Shown one piece after another: positions 23,677 through 34,399 of a stretch of DNA of 64,000 bases; the first letter of the stretch is position 1; every line of letters begins with the position of its first letter. The DNA is from Psilocybe azurescens (taxonomy: Eukaryota; Basidiomycota; Agaricomycetes; Agaricales; Agrocybaceae), in the NCBI GenBank assembly GCA_023853785.1, contig JAJIRX010000590.1, positions 1-64,000 of the forward strand, written 5' to 3'. The notes below the pieces were generated by a model, which saw only the letters and a program-made list of their open reading frames with translations, searched no databases and had not been told where the DNA came from. Made by a program: the position numbers and the translations under genes.

Positions 23677-25193
23677 CTACCAGCCACGTGTTGCAAAATC
23701 CTCCAGAGTGTCCTTAGTGGTTTCTACTTTAGTATGGAATTTGATGCCCAAGATTCGCTCTTCTTTCGATTTATTATAACGAATCTTGCTGACTGGCTCT
23801 CCATCGAGAATTTCTGGATATCCAACGGGAAGATTGTGTGAGGGAATCGGCGACGGAGTGAGCGAGTTAGCGGCGGCGACTATGTGAACAGTCGGCATGT
23901 TAGCAGCGTTGACGCGACCAGAATGAGAATAACTTACGCCACTCTTGCCAAATGTATCCCCCCTGCAAAGAGATGATCAACCCCTGGACACGGGAAGTAG
24001 ACGACTAAGGTATATATACCTTCTGTGATAACGATTCTCTCCCCTGCTGCCTCGCTTTTCTCCAATGCTAGAACATGTGCCAGAGCGATATCACGAACAT
24101 CGACCCATGATTCAGAATCGGAGAGCGCATCCTTGGAGCTGGGATTTCCTGCGACAACATGATTGTACCACATTTTGAGAGATGTGTTGAGACGCGCCAC
24201 TGAGCTAACGTCGTGAATTGCCGGCTATGAATCAAGACGGTCAGCAAGGTGTTATATCAGACGCCAATTGAACTTTACCCCAAAAACCTAGCCGAGTCAG
24301 GAACAAAAAGTCAGTCCCACACCCGAAAGAAAAAGATGGCCACATATTTACGTATGGGGGATTTAAAGTAGTCAAATCCCATGTAATCTTGTTTTTGTGC
24401 TTTTCAAGATATTCCCATGCAGCTGCCAATAGACTGTCGTGAACAGTTTTCAATGTCGCGCAATACAAATTCATACCCTTTTCAGCCAAGGTCTTAGAGG
24501 CACGATACATATGCACTGGAGATGCATCTGAGCCCTTCTCCTCGACCTCTTTTGTCGAAACGATGTTCCAATCAGCTTCACTGAATATCCCTGGTTTGTC
24601 GCTCATAATAGCTGCAGCTGAGGATGTGATGGCGATCCTCTTCACGTTTTGTCTAGCAAACACAATGCAACATGTGTCAAAAGACTGAACAGCACAAAAG
24701 GTAATCAGATGCTTACCCGTTTTGAACCGTACTTTTCAGGATTCCTACTGTTCCCTGGACTGCAGGTTCAATGAGTTCTAGAGAAAATTGTTTACTATGA
24801 AACTTTTTTGTTCATCGTGAATATGTCACCCCCCTACCGCTTGGCTCTTTGGCATGAATGTGGAATGGTGAGGCCATGTGTGCAATGGCGTCAATACCCT
24901 TGACAGCTTCGTCAAAAACCCCATCCTATACGCAGGTAAGTCATTGAGCGATGAGCTTCAAAGCAGCAACAGCGGATGAGTACCTTTATTATATCCTCGA
25001 CGACCATGGTTTCAAGCTTCTCCGCTATCCCAATACCATTGAAGTAATCCTTCATGAATTGCGCTTTATCCTCCGATCGTACAGTCCCGCGAACGGCATA
25101 CCCTCGCTCCAAGAGCAAGCGGGTCACCCACATTGCGATATATCCATTGGCTCCGGTTACAAGCACTTTGTCGCCTTTACTGATTGTTGGCAT
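23677..25193 (-). CDS. GRE2-like NAD(P)-dependent short-chain reductase (extended SDR), about 350 aa
   Basis: The start at 25193 reads MPTISKGDKVLVTGANGYIA, containing the TGxxGxxA nucleotide-binding motif of extended SDRs. Exon 1 is 24984-25193. Further exons carry AIAHMASPFHIHAKEPS, VKRIAITSSAAAIMSD, the catalytic Tyr-x-x-x-Lys (YRASK, near 24500), ITWDLTTLNPPYVFGPA, SWVDVRDIALAHVLALEKS and the C-terminus ending FATRGW with TAG at 23677-23679. The order and motifs match the ketoreductase/dihydroflavonol-reductase-like family typified by yeast Gre2, which reduces carbonyls such as methylglyoxal or ketones with NADPH in the cytosol. I see no frame break. The substrate cannot be told from sequence. 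A duplicated, broken copy lies at 29832-31359. Confidence 0.85.
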
Positions 25194-26035
25194 TGTGCAG
25201 AATAAAACAGGATATAGGTATGATTTACCAGGAGGTGAAGACGGCCCATTTATGTCCAATCTAAATTCGATTCAAAACCCTATGATAGACACCAAAAATC
25301 ACAGAATTTGAAATAACGACATGGCTAAGTAATCGAGGGAGAGGACTTGTAGAAGAGATCTTGGCAAGACGGGCAACTGACGGGCATTCTGATGACAAAT
25401 ATTAGGATTATCGATCATGATCTGCAAGTATAGGCGTGTGGTGTACTTTGTGGTGCAACACTCGCTGGTTAGCGCCCATCAGATTATCTGGAATAGGTTA
25501 ATAATGGGTCATACCGTGTTTCACTTTCCACATTACAATATGCTCGTATTTTCATAGTGGCACTATAAATTATCTTCAAGTATAATCAGTAAGTCCAGGC
25601 TATATTGCAGAATTTAATGCCCAAGATGATTCATCGACCATTCGCCCAAGATTCTTCCTTCGATTTGTCATCCTGGACGCTGGAAAAGACTGTGGCTTCG
25701 AGGAAGTCCGTGAAAGTCCGTGAAAAGTCCTATCGGTCCCATCCGGTTATAAAGTGTGCTAAATCCGCGAGCCTTTTTGGGAGAAACAGGAAGAGAGCAA
25801 GGAATTGCAAGGAGAGAGGCCGCAGAGTCTTACATACAAAGTGTTCAATTGCCTCAGTAAATGATCGCAAGTTAGACCAAGTTCTTATCATCTCCGTGCA
25901 AGTCCGTGCACTCCCTGAGATGAATACCTGAAATCCTGTGCATTACAAAATTGTTACAAAAGGCGGATTTAGGACCGTTATACTTAATCACACTCTTGCA
26001 TTATTCATTCGCAACAAATCAGAGCTCCTCATATA
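25194..26035. other. Upstream region of the reductase; no gene
   Basis: The first 700 bases belong to the duplicated segment. Repeated words of the type AGTCCGTG occur at about 25705-25730 and 25900-25910. No coding feature recognised. Confidence 0.5.
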
Positions 26036-26039
26036 ACCG

Positions 26040-26660
26040 CCTCTAAGTGTTCGAAAGAGGCTTCAAAGAAGTCAACTGTGTGCCGACGATAAGGAACCCA
26101 GCTGCTCAATGCCGAGGTGCATATCAGCATATCCTCCGATCATCAACTCGCCAAAAGTTTCCCAATCATTAATTAGAGCTGCAGGACAGTCCAAAGCTTC
26201 TCACTTTGCTTCTGCAAACTCTGCTTCCGAATATGGGCCTGAAGTTCAGGATGTTCAGATTTGAGGAGCGTGTGGTCAATAGTAATACCCTCAACCCAGT
26301 CCTACCTTTGGAGAACCCCCGATCTTCGTAGCACCATTGATAATAAAATCCGGGGATATTTTCCCAGAAAAGTTGTGTCCTATGAACAGGTAGAGAATCT
26401 TGAGTGAAGGAACCAGAAGCTCTTCTCCGGGGATAATGATTTGACTTCTATAATCCACGCACATTGCATCATAGAACTTGTCAAGTTGACGCTGCCTGAT
26501 CGTAGGTGTCGGGATCAGCAAAAGCTGGGAGATAGACCGAACAACTCGCGCGATTTGGATAAGCCTATCCTCTGAAATTACTGTGTTGGTAATGCTGGGA
26601 CCGTCCAGCAAGGAGCAGTGCGCAAGACTCCGAAGGAAGTTCATAGTCAAGGTGTAAGTA
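26040..26660 (-). pseudogene. F-box/LRR-family C-terminal remnant
   Basis: Read on the minus strand, 26291-26650 encodes a segment like the C-terminal repeats of the F-box-like proteins in this window (EDRLIQIARVV, then KFYDAMCVDYRSQ and a PGEELLVPSLK block). Bases 26040-26290 match the 3' end of the F-box pseudogene at 32860-33060. The N-terminal F-box half is missing. It is a truncated relic adjacent to the fasciclin gene. Confidence 0.7.
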
Positions 26661-26906
26661 TGGCGTCGTGGTGTTTGATTTCAGTAGGTTTACCTCCAAG
26701 CCTGTACCAATCTCCTGACTGGGAAATACCCCGAGATGGCACTTTATGCTCGTGCAAGTGAAATAAGGCCTATGAGCCGAATGTGGATTAACTGAGCAAC
26801 GACTGTAGGGGTTTGAAGTGTCTCGGATATCACCGTTACTCACGTGCATGCATTGATCCTCTGGCACAAGCCCGGCCGCTCAACATCCTCACTAGCACTG
26901 CTCATC

Positions 26907-27712
26907 ATGCGCACTCCAACTGCACTACTTCCTCTCCTCTGGGGCCTCTCTGCATTGTCCATATCATTCGCCTCCCAAGAAAGTCAAATAAATATGGCTT
27001 CTGAGCCTGAATATGTCCCACAAACAACGACAAAGCCCACGCTCTCGGATCTGCTTACGATCGAGCCATCGGCGTCCATATTCTACTCCTATGCGAGAGA
27101 GTTGGAGATGAGCGCTATGCTTTCTGACAAGGATGCGAAGTTAACCCTGTTTGTGCCTACGAATAAAGCTGTGATGAGTCTCGCGAGGAAACCGTGAGTT
27201 TGCTTCGTTATTACTATGCGAGGGCTGCTGGCCCGGGGTCATTGGTACTTATGACGTTGCTTTGCTCTCTGCTCTAGACATCAAGGTCCCGAAGCGAGCG
27301 TGGAGATTGAGCTGTCTGAGGAACAATTCCATAACAGAGCTAAGGAGCACGTCGAACGTTGGGTTTCCGCGCACATCGTTCCCGTAAGTCATTGATTATT
27401 AGAGGCATGTTATATCTTGGATTGACGGGTCTTCCGTAGGAATACCCCTTATCGTTCGATTCAAATGAACATGCTACTCTTCTTGATGAGAAATCTATCT
27501 CGTTTAAGCCTATATCCATTAAGGTCGGCGGTCATGGAGCAGAATGGAGCAGGATAACGTTGGATAATGGGGCGAACATAGTCGGTAAGAAAGAGGTGAG
27601 TCGTATATCCGTTTCGATTTTTAAGCTATTTGTACTAAGCTGGCTTGTTCGTTGTTGAAAGGGCTTGAATGGCGATCTGTATCTCATCGACGGAACGATT
27701 TTATTAGACTAA
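26907..27712 (+). CDS. Secreted fasciclin (FAS1) domain protein, 199 aa, four exons
   Basis: Exons 26907-27193, 27278-27383, 27440-27595 and 27662-27712 total 600 nt in one frame. Residues 1-23 are a signal peptide (LLPLLWGLSALSISFAS). The FAS1 domain is shown by TLSDLLTIEPSASIFYSYAR, the H1-type motif KLTLFVPTNKAVMSLARKP, HVERWVSAHIVP, and the terminal strand GLNGDLYLIDGTILL. FAS1 domains act extracellularly in adhesion or cell-wall association. One domain of near-standard length is present; no GPI signal is visible after it. A frame is open upstream to 26844, but the signal peptide begins exactly at 26907, so I prefer this ATG. Confidence 0.9.
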
Positions 27713-28045
27713 GTAGGATGTTCTGGCTGCATAGTTCCTTGTACTTATACGTGTCTTGTAATTGTTTAGTTTTCTGTGATTATCCTCTAATGTTACCCCT
27801 GGACAGCTATCGGAATGATTGAGCCTGATGAGTGCTACGTGAAAGGACGGTCCTGGTACCGCAGTACCTCTGTCCTCGTTGTAGTTATGTAACTTTCCTC
27901 GACGACCATGTTCATGTCATGCCATGATCAAAACTCTATGAATGGATTTTGATCTATGCAAGACGTGGCGATACTCTGATCAAGCGGACAATTCCTTGGT
28001 CCAGGACAAATTACGAATAATTCTGTATAAAACTTGGATCATCGG

Positions 28046-28737
28046 TTAATCCCACCACGAACGTTGAACCTTTGCGATCCGCCCTTGTGCGGATTCAGAC
28101 TCTCGGATATGCTCAGTCGCTGCTCCAACAATGATTCCTAGCTTTCTATACGAAACCCCAAACACATCAGCCATAGGTTTGTCCATTTGTTCGACCTCGA
28201 GGGAAAGTGCGACGTCCTGCTGTAACTCCATGAGCTCCGAAAATGTTTCCCAAGTATCAATCAAACCCTCTGGGAAATACGCAACATCCGAGTAAAAGGA
28301 TGGGTGACACTTCACTTCATCATCTAAGACGTCGGAGTCAGGGAAATGGCAAGATATGTTGATAGCTTTCAACTGTAATCGGCCTGGTGAGATTGTCCAT
28401 GTGCCATTGCCGTCATAGAAGTGATAATAACAGAACCCCGGGAGAGATTTTGGAGTGAAGGAAGGAGAATAAGCCCAGTGTCGAAAGAATGTGTATTCTG
28501 ATACCTAGAGTCTTGGCAGAGTGCATTATAGAACGGATCGAAAGGCAGATGTGGTTCTAAAGTGGCAAGGCCATTGGATAAGGTAAGGTGGGTTATTGAA
28601 GGCAGAGCCTTCGCAAACTCAATCAAATCTTTGGGTGATATGTCTGACGATTTAATTTCAAGTTCCCGAATGGAACAGGAGGAGCGAGCGAGGAATGTTA
28701 GGAAAGCCGCCTGGAACTCCTTTTTTAAATGCCTCAA
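28046..28737 (-). pseudogene. F-box/LRR-family C-terminal remnant
   Basis: Two successive minus-strand frames (28369-28737 and 28046-28372) encode the C-terminal half of the family: FLARSSCSIRELEIKSSDIS, FAKALPSITHLTLSNG, FYNALCQDSRYQN, then GLIDTWETFSELMELQQDV, and finally SYRKL with IRESESA. The F-box half is absent and a frame slip lies near 28370-28420. The region upstream of 28737 shows no continuation. Confidence 0.75.
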
Positions 28738-29614
28738 AATACTTTCATGTCGACTGGAAGGCGAGGTATACCTAAAGGGATGTAAGAGGTAAGATGATAA
28801 AAGGGCAAGTTATGGTTCTAGATAGTCGGTATATTCGACCTGATGTATCGGAGTCATTTGTGTAGGAGTCTGTACTATCAGTAAATGTTCAGTGAACTGA
28901 ACGTTGAATGTATGCTCATAATCCCTCTATAAACTGCCCATGAACACGGTATAGCACCTTCTCCAAAGGAAGGTACAGCCACGTGTGCTGCGATTCGCGA
29001 AGAATAAGAGGAAGTGACGGTAAAAGACTCTTTATCATCTTAAATTTCCCCAAGCTTCCCTGCATTGAAGACGACTGACAGCCGACTCCTGAAAATTTGT
29101 TATATTTTCTATAGGGCACACGCGAAGCCCGTGTTTTCTACTGTGAGGTATCTTCACACCATGCGCCCAAACGCGCCCTGTGCTTCTTTCCTAAATTCCA
29201 TACCCTTAGTCAGGCCATATCAGAGTAATTGTGATCTTTTAGGATCAAAGAACATTTTAGACATTTACGGCTCACAAGCGTATTTAACGATAGGCGTAAC
29301 AAGCGAGCCCAGGCAAGCTCGTGTAAAAGCTGTGGTCATCTAACTCCTGCAATGCGTGCAACTTGTGAAACACTCGACATGCAAGGTATGCACGGCTCGC
29401 GTTTAATTAACTTTTATTCCAGATGACCCTTTAGAAATCATGCGAATGTTAACAGCTTCGGGTACATATACTCATCCCTTCTTACAGGAAAGCAGTTCGG
29501 AGGTATGAACTTCCATATCCTGGGCTGTTTGATATAAATAACTCGCCTGGAACTTATTTCTGTTGTGGTTGTGGTACTTTATTTGCCTGCTTAATCCCTA
29601 AGATACAGTCAGCA

Positions 29615-29741
29615 ATTACACATATCGGCTCTTCGTTTGTCGGCTTCTTCGGGTATCTGCTCCTCTGCGTGTGTGCTTCTCCCACTAGGACCGAACGTCG
29701 GGATCTTATTGGAGATGTCATAAACGTCGTTGGACTGGGAC
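29615..29741 (+). pseudogene. Secreted LEA14-like small protein, copy D, 5' remnant only
   Basis: It matches exon 1 of copy C, including LLLCVCASPT and DLIGDVI, but the start codon is ATT instead of ATG at 29615. The remainder of the gene is removed by the internal deletion whose junction is at about 29741. A TATAAATA box at about 29533-29540 is retained. Confidence 0.75.
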
Positions 29742-29831
29742 AACGAATTGATTTCATTGACGTAAAGCTATTGTAAGTGCATGTATAGTACCCTTCAACC
29801 AGGCAAATCCAGGCAAATCCACCGCTAGCGT

Positions 29832-31359
29832 CTACCAGCCGCGCGTTGCAAAATCCTCCAGAGTGTCCTTAGTGGTTTCTACTTTAGTATGGAATTTGAT
29901 GCCCAAGATTCGTTCTTCTTTTGATTTGTTATAACGAATATCGCTGACTGGTTCTCCATCGAGAATTTCTGGATATCCAACGGGAAGATCGTGTGAGGGA
30001 ATCGGCGACGGAGTGAGCGAGTTAGCGGCAGCGACTATGTGAACAATCAGTATGTTAGCAACAGTTTGACTCGGACGCAATCAGAATCAGAATAACTCAC
30101 GCCACTCTTGCCAAATAAATCCTCCTGAAAGAGATGATCAACCCCTGAACACGGGAAGTAGAGGACTAAAGTATATATACCTTCTGTGATAACGATTCTC
30201 TCCCCTGCTGCCTCACTTTTCTCCAATGCTAGAACATGTGCCAGAGCGATATCACGAACATCGACCCATGATTCAGAATCGGAGAGCGCATCCTTGGAGC
30301 TGAGAATTCCTGAGACAACATAATTGTACCACAATTCGAGAGATGTGTTGAGACGGACCACTGAGCTAACGTCGTGAATGGCCGGCTATGAATCAGGGCG
30401 GTCAGTAAGGTGTTATATCAGACGGCAATTGAACTTTACCCCAAAAACCTAGCCGAGTCAGAATAGGTCAGTCCCGCGCCAGAACGAAAGAGATGGCCAA
30501 ATATTTACGTATGGGGGATTTAAAGTAGTCAAATCCCATGTAACCTCTTGTTTTTGTGCTTTTCAGAATATTCCCATGCAGCTGCCAATGGATTGTCGTA
30601 AACATTCTTCAATGCCACGCAGTACAAAATTTCATACCTTTTTCAGCCAAGGTCTTAGAGGCACAATACATATGCCCTGGAGATGCATCTGAGCCCTTCT
30701 CCTCGACCTCTTTTGTCGAAACAGTGTTCCAATTAGTTTCACTGAATATGGCTGGCTTGTCGCTCATGCTGACTGTAGCTGACGACGTGATGGCTGCAGC
30801 TGAGGATGTGATGACGATCCTCTTCACGCATTGTCTAACAAACATCATGTAACGTGTGTCAAAAGAGCAATCAAATACTTACCCATTTTTAATCTGTACT
30901 TTTCAGGATCCCTACTGTCCCCTGGACTGCAGGATCAATGAGTTCTAGAGAAAATTATTCACTATGAAACTTTTTTGTTCATTGTGAATATGTCTCCCCC
31001 TACCGCTTGGCTCTTTGGCGTGAGTGTGGAATGGTGACGCCATGTGCGCAATGCCTTCAATGCCCTTGACAGCTTCGTCAAAAACCCCATCCTATACGCG
31101 GGTAAGACATTGAGCGGTGAGCTTCAAAGCAGCAACAGCGATGAGTACCTTTATTATATCCTCGACGACCATGGTTTCAAGCTTCTCCGCTATTCCAATA
31201 CCATTGAAGTAATTCCTTCATGAATTGTGCTTTATCCTCCGATCGTACAGTCCCGCGAACGGCATACCCTCGTTCCAAGAGCAGGCGGGTCACCCACATT
31301 GCGATATATCCATTGGCTCCGGTTACAAGCACTTTGTCGCCTTTACTGATTGTTGGCAT
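29832..31359 (-). pseudogene. Duplicated GRE2-like reductase, frameshifted copy
   Basis: It is collinear with the reductase at 23677-25193 from MPTISKGDKVLVTGANGYIA at 31359 to FATRGW and TAG at 29832-29834. One extra T near 31213 (AATTCC versus AATCC in the intact copy) shifts the frame after about 47 residues of the first exon. The exon with the VKRIVITSSAAA motif carries an extra in-frame stretch of about 27 bp that partly repeats itself. The segment with the catalytic Tyr is retained but reads YCASK. The copy is most likely inactive. Confidence 0.8.
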
Positions 31360-32060
31360 TGTGCAGAATGAAACAGGATTTAGGTATGATCTACCAGGAG
31401 CCAAAGACAGCCCATTTATGTTCAGTCTAAATTCGGTTCAAAACCTATGATAGACACCAAAAATCACAGGATTTGAAATAACGACATGGCTAAGTAATCG
31501 AGGGAGAGGACTTGTAGAAGAGATCTTGCCAAGATGGGCAATTGACGGGCATTCTCGGGCATTCTGATGACAAATGTAAAGATTGTCGATCATGATCTGC
31601 GGTATAGGCGTGTGGTAGGCGCGTGGTGTACTTTATGTGCAACACTCTCTGGTTAGCGCCCATCAGGTTATCTGGAATAGGTTCATAATGGGTCATACTG
31701 AGTTTCATCTTTCCACATTACAATATCAGTAAATTCAGACTTTATTGTGGAATTTAATGCCCAAGACGATTCGTCGACCATTCCCCAAAGATTCCTCCTG
31801 TCATCCTGGGCGCTGAAAAAGACCGTGGCACCGTGCAAGTCCGCGAAAGTCCGTGCAAAGTCCTATCTGGTCCCATCCGGTTACAAAATGTGCTAAATCC
31901 GTGAGCCTTTTTTTTGGAGAAACAGGAAGAGAGCAAGGAGCTCCAAGGAGGGAGGCCGCAGAGTTTCACATACAAAGCGTTCCATTGCCTCGGTGAATGA
32001 TTGCAAGTTTAGACCAAACTCTTATCATCTCCGTGTAAGCCCGTGCAGTCATTAACTTAA

Positions 32061-32796
32061 ACCGAGAATATGCACCAAATCGCAGTAACCACTATCTTCA
32101 CATCTTCGCCGGAAAGACAGTCTTATATACATTCATCTTTTTACTGTGTATTTCTGCTATGTGCATGGGATCGCTAATCTTTTTTGTGCCGATCCTGCAC
32201 TATTCGTTCAGAATAAACCACCGCCCTATCCAACAACTACAACTTAGATTTTCTCGTGGACTCTGAAACCATTCAACCAAGACTAAATAATTCTCTAGCT
32301 CAAGGTTGCAGTGAGCATTCATTTAAAAAAATTGTAATAGTCATCTCGAGGGAGGGGCGTCGCGCCTGGTAGATGTTATAAAGGTAATGTAAGGTAGATA
32401 GTAGGGTGGAGGGTCGGCGGCGGAGGTGCCGCCTCGTCTCCAGGGCGTAGAAAGCCAATGGAAGTGCTAAAGGTGACCCCTCTTCGCACTTCCAAAGGTT
32501 CTACTCTACCTGTAATGTATCTAATGTCTGTGTGCTTGATGATAGGATATGAATGTAGAATAATTACGGTGATGGGTGGGTGAGAGTTTAAGCGAAGCTA
32601 GGAATGAGAATGGGAAGGAGCGACGGTTTGTCTAGCCGTCGTGCGAGTTCAAAACGTAGTGTAGAAAGACGACGGGATCATGACACACGTGTGGCGTCTC
32701 CTTCTGACGAGAAGTCGTACCCTCTCGCGGGTACTTCCAATCCTTCGCCTGCCTCCTATAATTGATATACGGTTCTTGAACGTGGCAAAACGAAAC
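32061..32796. other. Unassigned spacer
   Basis: No gene recognised. Bases about 32330-32760 are richer in GC than their surroundings and contain GAGGGAGGGGCGTCGCGCC and GGCGGCGGAGGTGCCGCC, an imperfect GC-rich palindrome. The stretch may be an inserted non-coding repeat, but I found no matching second copy in the window. Confidence 0.3.
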
Positions 32797-33752
32797 TCAA
32801 TTTCTCCACACCTGCAGTAGGTCGCGATGGAGTCTAGACGCCCCACGGTAGCCTTCTAGTAAGTGATCGAAAGAGGCTTCAAATAAGTCAACTGTGTTAC
32901 GATGATAATGTACCAGCTGCTCAACGTTGAGGTGCAGATCAGCATATCCTCTGAGCTCCATCAACTCGCCAAAAGTTTCCCAATCATCAATCAAGGCCGC
33001 CCGACGGTTCAAAGCTTCTCGTTCTGCTTCTGAACACGGGGCCCATTCAGGAGCTCAAGCATGTCTTCCACAAATATGTGATTTCCCCGGAACTCAGTGA
33101 GATTGGTCGAATTTATGACAAGGGAATCGCAGCGGATGTCGTAGATTTTGACCTTGTACGGCACAGCCAGAGGCACCGAAATAAAACGGAGAAACGAGTT
33201 GTTCTGAGGCCACAATATCTAGATTCAGCAATATAGACGCTTCACGAATTTGAGAGAATAGCGAAGATGTCAAGGAACCGAAAAATTGCAGTTCGAGGTG
33301 ACGACAACGATTGAGTGACTTATTGAGGGCATCGACCAAAGGGAACATTTCTTCCTCCCTCCCTTCCTATTTCCTGAAATTGGCCGAGAAAGGTAGGTTT
33401 CCTGAGCGACCAAGCCATTCAGTGGCAAGATCGACCGTTGTCTCTGTTGTCTTTTCACCCAGAGTTTGGTCCACAGAAAAGATTCGTGCAAGTAATGTGA
33501 CGCCATATTCTACATACGGCTGCAAGCAAAAGGAGCCTTTTAAAGGCTAACCAGGCTCTGACCTCGACGTAGAATTCGAATGTAGGCAATAACCTCAAAG
33601 GGGCAATCGATGAATGCTGGATTTTGATTCGCTGCCTTCTTGGGATATCGAATGGTGAGCACGTTCAATTGACTTCCCTGACGGCTGCTCAATATGAGAG
33701 GAGTCCTGCTGTTCTTCTCGAGCGTGTTTCGCGGAGTGGGAGGCACGCTGTG
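32797..33752 (-). pseudogene. F-box/LRR-family gene, internally deleted
   Basis: At its right end the minus strand encodes the family N-terminus (SIHRLPFEVIAYI, near 33575-33630), with a frame slip directly after it. Leftward are ESFLWTKLWVK-type frames and the LVAQET segment, then ILLNLDIVASEQLVSP, and near 33060 the sequence jumps to a C-terminal segment (LIDDWETFGELMELRGYADL, 32900-33000) ending SRLHRDLLQVWRN. The central leucine-rich portion is missing. At least three frames are needed. Confidence 0.75.
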
Positions 33753-33779
33753 GTCAGTCTCCGGATCCAGTCATTAGAT

Positions 33780-34399
33780 TTTGAACTTCCGTCGTAACTC
33801 CGCACCTCCCTTTACAACTCCGTCTCAAACACATGTGCTTTCACTGCTAGAGGCAAATATCTCGGGTCCCAGGGTATACGAGCATATGTATGTACGTACG
33901 ATTATACAGATACAATAATGATCATAAAGCGTAAAGCATGAAGCAGTCCGAGTCCGCGTGGTGCCAGGTTCATATATAACTATGATAGAATACGGTTTTG
34001 CCGAAGCTCGGAGTCGTCGCAGTAAACGTTATGTCATTGGTAGTGGTATATCGTCGCACCGCATTGGAGCGAGGAATAAGGGGGGTGACGGTGACGGGGA
34101 TAGAGTGCAGGGTTTCGTTGAAAATAAGTGGCAAAAAAATAAAGAGAAGAAAAAGAAAAAGCATCTGCGGGGACTGCCGATCGAGAAGGAATGAAGTAAA
34201 AAAGCACACACAACAACCGACCGACCAGATACCAACCAAAGAAAGAAGAAAAAGGAAGAAGGAAAAATCCGCCAATCAACAACTCCCAAGCGCTTTTTTA
34301 AATACATAAATGTCATGATTCATTAGGTCTCCCTCCCATGCTCTCTCCTTCTATCGTGTTTCGTCTTGTCTTCTTTTTCGGAGGGAGCCATCACCATAA
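33780..34399. other. Spacer between F-box relic and homeobox gene 3' end
   Basis: Contains an A/G-rich stretch (about 34130-34270) that is likely the 3' UTR region of the minus-strand homeobox gene. No gene recognised. Confidence 0.4.

Larger units (their letters stand above)
22240..25920. repeat. Segmental duplication, copy 1 (partner 29010-32060)
   Basis: The segment contains secreted-protein relic C and the reductase gene, with their flanks. The partner has the same order and orientation, with sequence similarity through introns and intergenic DNA. Edges are estimated by eye; the right edge falls within a run of repeated AGTCCGTG-type words near 25700-25915. Confidence 0.85.
29010..32060. 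repeat. Segmental duplication, copy 2 (partner 22240-25920)
   Basis: The arrangement is collinear with copy 1 but lacks about 650 bp inside the secreted-protein relic: sequence matching copy 1 near 22940 is joined at about 29741 to sequence matching copy 1 near 23595. Coding divergence is low but includes indels. Confidence 0.85.
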
